DNA from: Lepas anatifera
Taxonomy: Eukaryota > Arthropoda > Thecostraca > Lepadidae
Length of the DNA stretch: 64,000 nt
Assembly (NCBI GenBank): GCA_034440635.1
Contig: JAOTON010002271.1
Coordinates: 2,078,501-2,142,500, forward strand
Reading direction: 5' to 3'
Positions 10,341-21,707 of this stretch are shown in pieces. Within the stretch, counting starts at the first letter, position 1, and every line of letters starts with the position of its first letter. The notes under the pieces were generated by a model. That model saw only the letters and a program-made list of their open reading frames with translations. It did not search any database and was not told the origin of the DNA. The translations under genes and the position numbers were made by a program.

Positions 10341-11677
10341 TTTTAAATTGTTGAAAAGATTCTTGGTGACCTTTCCTCTATGACCCTGGCCTGTCTTTTG
10401 CTTTTTGCCGTTTTTTTTATATCTTTATGTTTGGTTTGTTAATGCGAGTCGATGTATATGCATACTGACTATATTAGATCAAATAGCGACTTTGACCTGA
10501 CCTCAGGTCAGTAATTGTTATGTTTCGACCTAGTATAGTCAGATTATACATCATTCGATTCACTGTAACAAGAGAAAGTGAATTGTGCCTAAAAATGTAT
10601 GCTACCTCAATTCTATCAGACGCTATAGCCCAGAGACTCTTCTCTAACATGTCACCTTCTTTGATCTGTCATGACCTAAATATTGACCTGAGTAAAAAAG
10701 TGACTGGTTAGTTTCGTCGTGAATTCGTATGAGCTATCCAGCAGCGTTTGCGTTTTTTCGCTATCCCGCATAGGGGCCGAGTTCGATGGGGGTGTTCAAA
10801 CACCCTCCACCAGGGCGAAGGTAACTCGGAAGACCACCGGGGCGGGTGTCTTCAGTCACAAATTATTCACACTTGTTGCGAATGTGCTTCCCAAAATGTA
10901 AGTGCATACCTCCGTAGTTCACGTGATCCACGGCTGAAAGCGTCTTCCGGCTGCTTCGCCGAACAGGTCACAATGAAAGCAAAGACGGGTCTCGCCTTAA
11001 CAGGAAAAACTTTGAAGCTTCTTCACTACCTCATGCACCATCAAATCTGAAAGTGTTATTCCCTATCTCTTATCTGGCACATATGCCCGGTATGACGGAA
11101 AATCGCGGATTGAACTTGTTCCAACGATATATAGCCGATTAATAACCATAGTAATAATACGAAATTAATACGTAAAAGGAAGTTTTAGCTGTCAAATCGA
11201 GACCCGCTGTTGCTGTCATTATGGACTTTATTTTCGTCTTTGCGTCGAACGTTCCCCTTGACCGCTGACTTTCATTGCACCGAGTATCTTGTGACAATCA
11301 GAGCTCCTCCTCGCTTCCCCGCCTCTGGCAGTCCCAGCACCCGATCCGCATTTTCGTTTGAGTGAATTGTAGGCCCCTGATACCTGACTGTTTACCTTAT
11401 CCTAACAGTTAGTCAGTGCTCCTAAAGTGTTCATGGCATGAAACCCTACGGAAAACCTGTAGATAAGCTGGTAACTGTGGTTCTCTTTTACCTAATCGTG
11501 TGGTTCTTGCGAAACGGAGCAACTACCTTCCCGTCAGGGCCTTCGAGGGTAATTTGGGGTTTCTGATCTGAAGGGGCTGGGGCGTACTCCATGGCAATCG
11601 TCAGGTCAGCTATGACCATCTAATCCCCCACGTGCAATTTCAACTGTATTGTCGACAATTTTTGGAACGCCCGGAGC
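10341..11677. other. No supported gene; element fragments
   Basis: Scattered AGGTCA motifs to about 10690 and a GC-rich hairpin-like end resembling the TTAA elements (about 10770-10850). The rest shows nothing I can support. Confidence 0.5.
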
Positions 11678-11956
11678 TCAGATGATGTAGCTGATATTCA
11701 TAGATAAATTAACTGCACCAATGGGCCAGTTAACTTCACCGTTGACACCATCGCCCCCAAGGGCGAGGGACTGCCTCATGTCCCTGTAAAGTGATGGCCC
11801 TGCCGTGCTGTTCCATAATTGAGTGTTGGAAATTGCCCGATATCGACCGCTTTTCAACACGACGTTTGCCACAATTTCCGGTTCCGTGACCCCTTCCCCA
11901 TTATCCAAACCACCGGTATGGATCCAGCAATCGTTCATAAGTACGTATGTATGCAC
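11678..11956 (-). CDS. Candidate terminal exon, unrecognised
   Basis: The minus strand is open from an in-frame TAG just above 11956 to a TGA at 11678. The last 85 residues after a Met read like real protein, with segments DCWIHTGGLDNGEGV, VLKSGRYRAISNTQL, PSLYRDMRQSLALGG and NWPIGAVNLSMNISY. An AG acceptor (TATATAG) lies at the upstream edge. The glycine- and asparagine-rich beta-like composition with N-glycosylation sequons suggests a secreted or capsid-like fold, but I recognise no family. It could be a single-exon fragment, an old insertion, or chance. Confidence 0.35.
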   Translation of the reverse strand: MHTYVLMNDCWIHTGGLDNGEGVTEPEIVANVVLKSGRYRAISNTQLWNSTAGPSLYRDMRQSLALGGDGVNGEVNWPIGAVNLSMNISYII

Positions 11957-12004
11957 CTATATATCGGCGCTAGAGGATCAGAGATCTGCGAATAACCGAA
12001 AACG

Positions 12005-12560
12005 CAAGGGGAACTGTAGAACGTGATGGGAAATGTGGGATGGGACGAAAACTGTGGGACGGGATGTTAACTGTGGGACAGGATGGGAACTGTAGAACGT
12101 GATGGGAAATGTGGGATGGGACGAAAACTGTGGGACGGGATGTTAACTGTGGGACAGGATGGGAACTGTAGAACGGGATGGGAAATGTGGATGGGACGAA
12201 AACTGTGGGACGGGATGGGAACTGTAGAACGGGATGGGAAATGTGGGATGGGACGAAAACCGTGGGACGGGATGTTAACTGTGGGGCTGGATAGGAACTG
12301 TGGGACTGCTGAAAATGTGGGACAGGATGGGAGCCGTACGACGTGATAGGAGTTGTGGGGTAGGACAGAAACTGTGCTATGGGATGGGAAATGTGGGATG
12401 GGACGGAAACTTAGGGACGGGATGGGAACTGTGGGACATGAGGGGAATTGTGGGATAGGACAGGAACTATGGGATAGACAGGAACTATGGGATGGGATGT
12501 GAACTGCGGGACGGTATGGGAACTGTGGGACGGGATGGAAACTGTGGGACTGGATAGAAT
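12005..12560. repeat. Minisatellite, about 18-bp unit
   Basis: More than 25 degenerate copies of units like GGGATGGGAACTGTGGGAC, with higher-order repetition in the first 200 bp. G-rich on the plus strand. Unit length varies, so frames are not preserved. Confidence 0.9.
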
Positions 12561-13468
12561 GTGAAGAAAAAGGATTTTACTTTCAAAATTGCCGTTGGAA
12601 CGGGACGGGATGGTGGAATCATTCCTGAAAATTTTACAGGCTGGCAATGGAATACGACGGGACAAAGCCACTATTTTTGTAGACAAGTTTTCTGGGACAT
12701 TGTGGGACAGAACGAGGTGGATACTGCAATGTTACTCCCCGATAAGCTGTGACCGTCGCCTCCACGCCATGATGCAGCATCAACTGATATATCACGCTGT
12801 CAAAGGTCAAGTAATGGCCTGCAGCAGCACAATTTGAATTAACGACTTTTCGCTACCCTGAGTAGAGGAGTTTGCTTTGCTCTAGTCTGGTGACCTGATC
12901 TGAGATGCTTTAATCTTTAGATTAAGGAATGTGCTGTGGAAATAGTCAGGAGAAAAGCTTTGTAGGGTACGGCAATGAAAATTCACTTGCAATACACTTT
13001 CACTGGCGTCAGGCTGGTTGGGAGATTGGGTGATATGCACAGATACACCATGGCACCTGACCTCGTAATAACGAAAAATGGAATCGTTTTAAAGTGAAAA
13101 GAAACTGCACGACTGAAATAATTGGAAGATGCTCTGTTTTTTTCTGGATGCCAGAATTTTTCCTCTGATAGACGGAAGAGTGCTAAAACTATCATAACGT
13201 AAGGATAAAACCACCTGCCCACAGACACACTCACTTATAATGCGCGTCGCATCCAGCTACGGGTAACGCCCGAGGCAATGAGGTGCACCTGCTGCCAGGC
13301 AATAGGTAGATGTGTCTCAGCCGGTCCGTCCCTCAAGAGCAACGCAGTGGGAATTTCAAGAGTGTTTGCGTCTTTTCATCCAGAGAAGTTGGCGCAACCA
13401 GCCAGCCAGCGCAGCATATCAAGTTTGGAATGGGTCATGAAACTCTTTTCAGGGTTTCTCAGGAACCA
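12561..13468. other. No supported gene
   Basis: Short open frames only. Sequence around 13270-13440 is GC-richer, but no splice-consistent exon was found. Confidence 0.45.
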
Positions 13469-15347
13469 CACTGAAAGAAAAAAATGACACCCAGCCCTAA
13501 GATGACCCTAAAATACAGCGAATGAAACGTCCTTTTTGGTGGACTGATGACCATTTTTTGGGTACAAGATCCCGTAATTTGGCGTCAATAACCTTTAGCC
13601 GGTGTCATGTCCGAAAGTAACGCGACTCCTCATTTTGAACACCATTTCTGACACCACTTTTTGGCGTCAAAACAATACATACATGGGGAGTTACTACATC
13701 ATTAAGGGTGTCAGGCATTGTAATGGAGGTATCCGAACCATCAAATGAGGAATTTGACTCTTTTCGTGAGATGTCAGTAGGGTGTCTGACTCTTTCAAGA
13801 AAGGTGTCCGACTACTTTCGTAGGGTGTATGAAGGGTGTCAAACTCTTCCAAGAAGGCGTCTGACTCTCTGCACTTAGCTTGCGAGTGATCACGACACTT
13901 TTATAGAGAATTGTGCCCCTCACTGGAGAGTCTGACTCTTCTGTGGCGTCACAGCACGTGCTATTTCCGTTTTTGTTGCTGAAAACGGCGCAAAACCGCC
14001 TCATTCTGTGTGGAGACGCATTGGGAGCAGGGTAAGGTAAGTGAAGATACAATGCATTTTATCGTTTTATCTACCTAGCATAATTCTCGAGATTTCATGG
14101 GGCGGGTACACGCCCCCGTCAAAGTAAAGGTGGCTCAGACCCTACTCAATGCGCGTGTTAAGGCTGCAGCAATCGGCTATTGGTTTTGGCTGCTGTCATA
14201 CGTCGAAAACTTACAGCTTCTATTCCCTGCAATTATTCACGTCCTTTGTCCCTTTACATTGTATTTGACCTCCATTTCTCTTCAGAACCCCGTGTCATTA
14301 TGTACCTACCATGTGCTATCGAGCTCCACATGCGAAAATTTACGATACATTTCCAGAATTTGATCTAACCAATTCCATTTTTTCCAGGGCGTAGACTAAA
14401 CCTGTTTGTAATATTTAACGTTGAACACCAGCACGATGTTTCTTCTTCCATATCTGCGTAAACAACCTGAACGTGCTGTCTTTGCCAAACATTTTCCAAA
14501 TCATGAGCAAGATATTCCACTCAACATTGTGAGTACCTCCTATCGTAGGTGTTGAAAAGGCATCAGATAATTCAGCGACTACGTGCGGGAGTGTTCTGAG
14601 TCACTAGTTCGAGAGACTTATAAGTCTCTCGACCCGACAGTGCCGAAAATGATGTAGAAGCTAGTGAGAGCGCTGTGCATTTTGTCACTACGTGTGTCTC
14701 AGGATAATGCAAAGGCTTTTCCAAGACAGAGCCCACGTGTTTATATCTGAATGTGGTGACTGCATAATAACTCGGAAAACTTTGATATGGGTGCAGCATT
14801 TCGGCATCCATGTGTAAAATTATTGCTGATAGAATGTGTGCCGTGGCTGAGAACATGTTCGGTGATTATGTGTCAAACTGGTGAACTAATATAAATACAG
14901 GAATGCTCATCCACCAATAATTTTACGACCGACGGGGTGGAGAAAGGGGTCGCAAGAAAAAGGACGCTAAAATACGGGGTCACAAGTGAGGTGTCAATCT
15001 ACAATTACACCATAAGACGGCATCAATACATGTGTCTTGACACCCTGATTTAGAGTAATTCGCAAGAAATACACCGGAAATCAGTGTCAGGTACCCTTGA
15101 AATGGTGGTCAGCAAAGGAGTCAGATGGGTGTCGTAACTCCTTTTGATGAGGGTCGTGACTCCTTTTGGTTGGAGTCAACTCTTCTCCCAATCCTACAAA
15201 AACTCTCGAATATGGTGTCTGACCCTGTATTGACACCGGATTCGGGGGTAGTGACACTACTTGGCGGGGTTGGCCGAACTCCCCTCCAGTGGGGACTTTT
15301 TGACGGTGTCACCAAATGGCGAAAAGGTGTCATTTTTTCTATCAGTG
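13469..15347. mobile_element. CACTA-like (CACTG-ended) DNA element
   Basis: The left end starts CACTGAAAG followed by an A run and TGACACC. The right end is its inverse, ending in CAGTG. The inverted ends are about 22 bp with one mismatch and one indel. Many GGTGTC/GACACC motifs recur inside both arms, like the subterminal repeats of CACTA (EnSpm) elements. The flanking triplets do not match exactly. No transposase is apparent, and a fragment of the TTAA family (14070-14157) is nested in it. Confidence 0.6.
14070..14157. mobile_element. Right-end fragment of TTAA element (subfamily 2)
   Basis: Matches the last 90 bp of the 27368-28207 copy, including GGCTCAGACC and CAATGCGCGTG, and ends at TTAA (14158-14161). 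Confidence 0.75.
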
Positions 15348-15359
15348 CAGCTTGCTCCT

Positions 15360-15440
15360 TGTGCAGGGAAGCCGCCGGGCCTTGAACCCGGGTTGGCTGC
15401 GTGGACAAATTTATTTACCTTGCCACACTCATGAATAAAA
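15360..15440 (-). mobile_element. Possible SINE head
   Basis: On the minus strand GGTTCAAGGCC (15378-15388) is a good B box in a CCCGGGTTCAAGGCCCGG context. The A box is weak. Confidence 0.3.
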
Positions 15441-15624
15441 ATAAGAAAATAGTTTATTCATTTGCAACACATTGCGGCATAATCTATAATCTCTCAATAA
15501 GGAGTAACACAAAAATTGGGAACCATTTTTTAACACTAACGCGTCTAACTTTTATTAACTCCCCTCCCTCCTGAAAACACTGTAATGGCCAGCGCAAGAA
15601 ATGTCCCCTACTGATTTTTCCTTA

Positions 15625-16130
15625 TCAAATGCCCTGGGTAAGAGGAAATATTTCCCCTCCCTTGACTTTTTGCCTAGGTCCACTAAGCCAGGCCTGAAAC
15701 CAATGACTGTCTACATCCAACCGTAGACCGTACCATCCTAGTTTTTCTTTTAGTGGGGAGGGCTCTACAAAATCAAAAGCTTTGCAAGTGTCCGCAGTTG
15801 TGATTTACCCTAAAAAACCCCTTGGTCCATGCCCTCCATCAACCATTCGATTGCTTCCAGCATTATCGTCTCTGTTGATCGTCCCGACCTGAATTCATGC
15901 TGGACATCACTGAGAATTGCATGTGACTCCAGATGCCTTACTATATGTTGGCATACGACACTCTCAGTTATTTTAGCTATCGTATTGATAATCGAAACGG
16001 GACGGTAGTTGGAAGGCTCAGCTAAGATTCCCGATTTATGAAGCGGAACACCTGTAGCTATCTTCCTTCCCGTTGGTGGCTCTCCCGAGATCAGCAAACA
16101 GTTGATTACATCGAGCAGGTCTGGATGTAA
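15625..16130 (-). pseudogene. LINE reverse-transcriptase fragment, N-terminal palm
   Basis: Reading the minus strand, VPLHKSG and SNYRPVSIINTIAK appear first, then FRSGRSTE. After a frameshift near 15800 comes DTCKAFDFV (the catalytic motif A region), followed by LGWYGLRLD and WFQAWLSGPRQ. This order is that of non-LTR reverse transcriptases of the Jockey/CR1 group. Stops and a shift interrupt it and both ends are lost, so it is inactive. It covers a different part of the enzyme from the copy at 3.5 kb. Confidence 0.8.
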
Positions 16131-16181
16131 TCAACTCTGGCATGACTCCTCACTGGCACAAAAAACTTTCAATCATTTATA

Positions 16182-16184
<3 letters not shown>

Positions 16185-16218
<34 letters not shown>
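16185..16218. repeat. (CT)n microsatellite
   Basis: Uninterrupted CT dinucleotides, about 17 units. Confidence 0.95.
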
Positions 16219-16220
<2 letters not shown>

Positions 16221-16267
16221 TCCGTCTATATCTATATATGTTCGGAACATCTCGCTTTCCTCCGTAC

Positions 16268-16339
16268 CTGGAGGACGGCGCTCCAGAGCTGTGACACCTG
16301 CGAGCGCTCTCGTTTGCCTTGGCCATGCATGGCATTCAT
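16268..16339 (-). CDS. Weak candidate first coding exon
   Basis: An ATG opens 24 codons (starting MNAMHGQGKRERSQ) ending at a CTCCAG|GTACGG donor. An in-frame stop lies just upstream, so it would be a start exon. Its end phase does not fit the exon at 1376. The short length makes chance likely. Confidence 0.2.
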
Positions 16340-16425
16340 TGTCAGTCATGAGTCACCACATAATTGTCCCGGAAGTAGCCCTCGGGGCGTTGTAGACGGT
16401 GACGGCGGAGCGCTCTTCCACTGAT

Positions 16426-16531
16426 GAATCCCCCTGATGCATCCCTCAAAAGATCCATCTCACCAATGGGAAATACGCTGGTGCTTCCGCTAAAGGAAAA
16501 TTTCATAGACATTATCTCCTTTGAAGCTCAC
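16426..16531 (+). pseudogene. Degenerate coding repeat related to 55.4-55.6 kb
   Basis: Open from an ATG to a CAC|GTATGT site, including LPLKENFIDIISFEAH. Nucleotide similarity to the stretch at about 55480-55610 continues past the end of the frame (AGCAATAGAGAGGTCGC against AGTAATAGAACATCGC). The two look like members of an interspersed, partly coding repeat. Confidence 0.3.
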
Positions 16532-16869
16532 GTATGTACCTTAGCGTTGATAGAACTTAGCACTCTATGTTAAATGATACTCACCAATTCATAGCAATAG
16601 AGAGGTCGCACATGTTGATATTTTTGGCTTCTTTTGTTTAAATAATCTTCGGAAAAAGTGTTTTGCGTTCTTACCTGTCTTCTCTTTTTGGACGCATGCC
16701 TACATCAACGCACAGAACAGACTTCCCGGACCAATTTCTATGCGCAGCAATAATCAAGGGTTCAAATTCACATAGATCTCTGCATGGCACCAGATTATTG
16801 CCTGCCTGCAATGACGGCAGGGTTGACGTATCCAGCTATAACCGGTTTCAAATGAGCCCGAAATCTGAT

Positions 16870-17131
16870 TATTGACGTTTTGAAATGTAGCTTTGTTTTT
16901 ACAATGCCTCGTTTGATCATCGTTTGATTGACGTTTTGTGACGACCTCGTTTGACCTTGAAAATATTGACGTAGATCAATAAAACTTTTCCATAAGGTAA
17001 ATCACCATCGCCCCCACACACCTTCCAAATGGGGCTTTTCTGACCCTCTTTGCTTCCGAGATCTCAGGACGGGGGTCACTTTAGGACCCCACCCCTACTG
17101 CGCGTTGACACCAGACCCCTCTCCACTGCGA
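16870..17131. mobile_element. Fragment of TTAA element (subfamily 1 type)
   Basis: Inverted match to about 59930-60110: CGACCTCGTTTGACCTTGA, the GGGGTCACTTTAGGACCCC palindrome, and an end CACTGCGAGTG before TTAA. Confidence 0.7.
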
Positions 17132-17202
17132 GTGTTAACCACGTCAGGACCCAGACCAGTGGAGTTTAGACCACAACTGATAAATCCGTTCAGACTGACT
17201 CA

Positions 17203-17780
17203 GTGGGATACTCTGTTGTATCCCAATCAACACTAAACCCTGGTAATCAGAGTGGGCTCACAACGGACAAGGGCACTCAAGCAGGTACCCTCGAGGAAGG
17301 TATGACCGCATCGGGCGCAGCATCACCAGCAGACCCTTCCGAGGAGCGTGCGGGGACTGATGAGAGTGGCGAACGGCCAGTCCCTGGCTGGGGGCAGCTG
17401 CGCAAGCAGGAGTGAGGCGAACAAAACTGCCGAAACGTGAATCGGAACTTTCTGCCTCAGCATCATCAAAAGGACGCAGTTGTCGAAAGGACAAAAGTGC
17501 AGCACTACTGCCAATCCCTACAGATAGCGAGCGAATCTACATTTATGCCACCGCCATACCCTCCACCATCACCGCCGATACAACCATCGCCGCCAAAAAA
17601 AAAAAAACATTGGCCACTCAAGCACAGAGTCCCGTGAAAGGAGGCAAAGACATTCCCCCTGTTCAAGGTCAGAAAATGCATCCCCCTACACGACGCCAAA
17701 AGCATAAAAAACAGATTTACTTTTCCTTGACACAAGGGGAAAGAAAAACTAGTTACCAAGAGTGCAAAAGAAAATTCTGA
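17203..17780 (+). pseudogene. Degenerate ORF, possibly retroelement ORF1-like
   Basis: Two overlapping plus-strand frames join by one shift near 17415. The first is acidic (KGTQAGTLEEGMTASG, then SEERAGTDESGERPV). The second is basic (RTKLPKRESELSASAS, then KGRSCRKDKSA) and ends in a Lys-rich tail. Acidic-then-basic low complexity without recognisable domains resembles N-terminal regions of LINE ORF1 or gag-like proteins. It could also be a chance stop-poor stretch. Confidence 0.3.
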
Positions 17781-17829
17781 CTAAAATAAAGGCAGGCGGG
17801 CTCCTTAGAAAGTATTGGAGAAGCCCAAA

Positions 17830-18045
17830 ATGGTTAGCAGGACATGCCGCATCCTTCTGCTGTTAGTGATTATAGGCATTCCGGGCCGAGAATCCGGGAA
17901 ACATAAATGAACAGAAGCACAACTTCCGTGCGCCACTTCCGACCCAAGGGTCTCGGATATCCTGAGCGAACTGAGAGACCGCCACAAGCGTGGGAGGCAT
18001 GCACAGATTGGTGCGATCATAATTGGTATGACGAGGAAAAGCTGA
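17830..18045 (+). CDS. Candidate small secreted peptide with in-frame TGA
   Basis: An ATG at 17830 opens a classical signal-peptide-like start (MVSRTCRILLLLVIIGIPG), followed by RESGKHK and a TGA at 17908-17910. The same frame then stays open for 44 codons to a second TGA at 18043, with SDPRVSDILSELRDRHKR and then GRHAQIGAIIIGMTRKS. The KR and basic sites would suit a processed peptide. The internal TGA could be a mutation (pseudogene), a sequence error, or recoding; I see no obvious selenocysteine element. An AG acceptor at 17873 allows a different exon reading. The other strand is also open here, so chance is possible. Confidence 0.3.
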
Positions 18046-18315
18046 GAGACTTGGGTGGAGGCGCAGCACCATCAGTTTTTTAGCTGCCGCTCTTGCTACA
18101 GAGTAATTCATGCGATCCTTTTTAGGTGACTTTTGCAGACCATATATAGTTGAAATCGAATATAATATTAACACTTGAAATAAAATTGCAATGATGAACA
18201 CGAAATGGCCAAGAAGCTGAAAGCATCCTAAACACACTAACCTCACCTTTGACGGAGCAGCAGCTTTCCATGGGCGTACTTCTCGTGAACACACTTTTCC
18301 CACACCTCCTCTCAC

Positions 18316-18386
18316 CTCCAGGCTTCGAACCTCGGGGCTGTGTGCACCCGTTTGTTGGTAATGCGGTCGGTGTGGGGCCAGTAGGG
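18316..18386 (-). CDS. Candidate internal exon, possibly of the left-edge gene
   Basis: This 71-bp open segment has an acceptor (ATTCCAG) and a donor (GGAG|GTGAGA). It starts in phase 0 and ends with two spare bases, which is what the exon at 1376 requires. The translation begins PYWPHTDRITNKRVHT. The pyrimidine tract is weak, the intron to 1376 would be about 17 kb, and another minus frame is open across a longer stretch to an AAAG|GTGAGG donor at about 18251. A B-box-like GGTTCGAAGCC also lies inside, so a tRNA-derived repeat is an alternative. Phase agreement is the main support. Confidence 0.35.
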
Positions 18387-19109
18387 CTGGAATCCGCTCT
18401 TGAAACACACTGCCTCTCAGAAAATGATGGGTTCTAGGAAAATAAAATCCTAGGTATTTTTCGGACTGATGGCCTAAACGAATACCGCTCACAAAAACTA
18501 AAGTGTGTTCAGCGGCACAGCATGTATACAGGATATGTATTGCGGCACAGTTTTGATACAGAAAACGCATTACGGTGCAGCATAACTACAGGACAATGCG
18601 TCGCAAAAAAACGGGGCAATGTGCATTGTACAGATAAGGAAAAATTCAATTGGAGTGATAAATTGGATCAGGCTCGATCGGCGTTTAATTCTGAGGAACT
18701 GAACACCAACGTTCAAGGACAAACCGAGGTTATCTGAGGTGGAATCAGAGCGCGGTGTGGGGTCACCCATGTCGGATTGGAGAGGAGCAAAGGGGGTGGG
18801 GGGCGTTTTGCCCTTGCTCTTAAATCTATCTATATAACTAAAGAGCCTGGATATGCTGGAACATTAATGGCTTTCTAGATCAGGGTAAGGATTGGCTATA
18901 TCGTCAATACGCCCTGTAATTGGGCAGTTGAAATTTCATTATAAAGGTGCCACTTTTTTAAATCCAGAGGTAAAAAAAGAAACCGATTCTTCCAACGCAG
19001 TTGGGGAAAATCCCGAGAAACCAGAAGCATAAATATTTTCAAGCTGACATGAGTGCCCATTGGGGTGCCAATAATCTCTTCAATTTGACATAGGTTATAA
19101 TCTGGTGTC
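18387..19109. other. No supported gene
   Basis: Stop-poor on the minus strand up to about 18570, otherwise short frames only. Confidence 0.45.
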
Positions 19110-19485
19110 CAGTGGCGGATCCAGCCGGTCGGTTTGGGAGGGGCAAAAAGTCGAAAAGCAAAAAAGAAAACGTCACGCATTACAAAATTGCGCCACAATA
19201 TGAGTTTTCCGGCAGACTTGGCTATTTGACCAAAAACCAAAAAAACGTCACGGGCTGAAAGATATGGGCTCAAAATACTTTTTCCTATCCAAGGCCACAT
19301 ATTTACCCTGAACTTAACTGGTTGTGTTTGAAGTTGAGTTAAAGCACCAAAATCTTGCTTATAAACTAAAAAGAAATCGGAAAAAAGGAGGTCGATCGCT
19401 TTGGGGGGGCAAAAACATAGTTTTGCCCCTGAGCTTTTCCGTTTGGGGGTAAATGCCTTTTTGCCCCCCCTTGGATTCGCCACTG
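19110..19485. mobile_element. hAT-type MITE with 8-bp target duplication
   Basis: Ends CAGTGGCGGATCCA and TTGGATTCGCCACTG are inverted. The flanks CTGGTGTC (19102-19109) and CTGGTGCC (19486-19493) are 8-bp duplications with one mismatch. An 8-bp duplication fits hAT. At 376 bp with no transposase it is a MITE. The same GGCGGATCC end type recurs at 21.1, 57.1, 60.2 and 61.8 kb. Confidence 0.8.
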
Positions 19486-21077
19486 CTGGTGCCTAACTTT
19501 CTTATTCTGTGCGATGGGAAAATAGTTTTCTCCCTCGTGCGGCTCCAAGAACCCTTTTCGTTCGGAAAAAGTGTCGTCATCTCGGCGTAAAACTACCCTC
19601 CGTTGGGGAAAATAAAACTTTTCTGACCTCTGTAAAACTCTCCAATAAACGTTGTCACGAAAGCGTCGAGAAACAGAACACGGTAAATACTGAGCCGAGC
19701 AGAGTCCCAAAGGTGGGCGCACTGACATTGCCGTAAAGTTGTTGTTGTGGTGTTCGACTGAGTGCCTCGGATCAGACTCCGGGTCGTCGCAGAGAATACT
19801 TCCAGTGTAACGACCTGGGGACCAGCGCGCCGCAAACGGTCCCCGCCCAATTGGCTGGCGGCCCGCAGAGGCTATTAGATGCCCAGCGGTCACGCACAGG
19901 TAGTAACTTTATTGCTAAATGTCCGATGGTAATATATGTGTTGTGACAGAAGTACATGATGAGGCATTGCTGACGACTTTGTGAGCTACTGTCAAAACGG
20001 CTCAGGGAATGCGACAGCATTTGCACCAACTCTCTCAGTGACAGCAACTGGAGCTGACTAAACGATGGAAGCTGATATGCTCTGTACCGCTATTGGTATT
20101 AACTCGGTCAAATGAAGTATGGGCTTTAAAGTCCTCACAGCGTGATGTGATTTGCTCGATTTTACTGGCAGGTCCTTTGATGCAGTTCCCAAGAGATATA
20201 AAGATCCAAAGTGATGGAGAAAACCGGAATGAAGTGGGGAGGAAAAACAAAAAAATCTGAAAGAGAAGACGCTTTACTTTGCCCGTAAGAAACTGACTGC
20301 ATTTAAACCAACAGGCTAGGAGGTGCAAGCCGCCAGTGAGGTCATTATTGCAGGGCAGATGTATCTGGTCTTAAGTCGAGCCAAATGTCCTATCTTCATT
20401 TGTGGATTTGAATGAAAACATATGTACGTTTGCGGAGATGGCAAAACAAATGCACTTGTAACAAAATAGCCACTTTGTCGTCAAATATCGCACAAGCTCA
20501 AATGAGGTTCTTTTTAATGAGCACGTTTTTAGTCATGTACCAGAGCGAACAGGCTGAGACATAGTTGAAATTTTGTATCCGGCTCAGACCACATGCTCTT
20601 AGAAATATAGTTTTAACAGATATGCCCCCTATATGTTTCAGGGACATCTCTAAGAATTAGCTTACACTTCCTTTCATATTTCGCATGTCCTTACAAGGAG
20701 AAAGGTCACCGAAAATCTTCATGCATATTCATATTGCTGAACTGCGGATGGCTCTAATTTCAACAACGCTAATCAGAGTACACTGAAATCATCACAGGCG
20801 TCTTCAGGGTTGCCCGTAATCTCAGGGAAAAGGCTTGGTCAAAACCCCTGATACGAGGGTGCAAATTTACCCACTCGTCGTGTCGATATGCCGTGGAATA
20901 CCGTAGCAATGGGGCTAATTTGATACCTTGTAGACTGGGGTTATTACCGCACGCTTCGTTCTGGGGCAATTTTGCCAATGACAAGGCTAGAGATGATGGT
21001 ATAAAAAATCCAGAAAGCTGAGACCTTCACTTTTGGCATTGTTGGACGGCTTCGAGCTAAGAAGTATGGTATACAAT
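19486..21077. other. No supported gene
   Basis: Several overlapping short frames, none with convincing splice borders or motifs. Confidence 0.45.
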
Positions 21078-21243
21078 CAGTGGCGGATACAAGGGCGGGG
21101 GAGGGAAGGGGGGCTCAAGCTCCCCTCCCAAATGTCAGAGTTCCTGTAGTAAATGTATAGCAGGAGGCTGTTTTGGGGGCAATGGGGGGAGGGGCGTCTC
21201 AGGCTCCGTAGCCCCCTGAAATGAAGTCCTGAATCCGTATCTG
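21078..21243. mobile_element. GGCGGATC-ended MITE, degraded
   Basis: CAGTGGCGGATACAAGG at the left and TCCTGAATCCGTATCTG at the right form imperfect inverted ends. No clean target duplication is seen. The inside is G-rich. Confidence 0.5.
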
Positions 21244-21557
21244 TGGGCAAGGTCTGCATGATGCTAGTCTGAATGCTGGAGCTGGAGGTGGAAGTGGAGG
21301 AGACAACGGGAAGCTACTCTAACGCTGTGCCATGATCAAGCAGATTCTCCGAAGTAAAATCAAGACGAGTTGTCTCGCCTTGATCTCAATGATAACTTCG
21401 GTTTTTCTTAGTTTACCTAAGCCTGCCGATACTCTGCTTTGATATTGATTTTTTACTTAAATAATTTGAATGGTGTTAAGCGATTTGAGTGATTTGAATA
21501 AATCTTCGAGTTCGCCTTGTTGATACTGTGCTTTGACGTTGAATACCTGCATGCACA

Positions 21558-21707
21558 ATGGAAAGGGTCCTCTCCAGTTCGTCCCGCCGCCGCGGTTTTC
21601 AAATCGCTTCCGTTGCGTCTGATGGTGAGGGGAAGGGCCCGACTGAGAATCGGGCAGCAGTGGATACCCGATTTCAGCCAGAGCTCATCGGCAGTGTGTT
21701 GACATAA
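21558..21707 (+). CDS. Small ORF, 49 residues, unrecognised
   Basis: The ATG context is good (CACAATGG). The product starts MERVLSSSSRRRGFQIASV and continues SDGEGKGPTENRA to a TAA at 21705. Composition is protein-like and GC-richer than its surroundings, but no homologue or splice partner is apparent. Confidence 0.25.
   Translation: MERVLSSSSRRRGFQIASVASDGEGKGPTENRAAVDTRFQPELIGSVLT

Noticed and set aside
17863..18570. 235-residue minus ORF
   Set aside because: Longest single frame in the window, but it runs through candidate splice sites and overlaps better readings on both strands, with no domain. Kept only as the 18316-18386 exon candidate.
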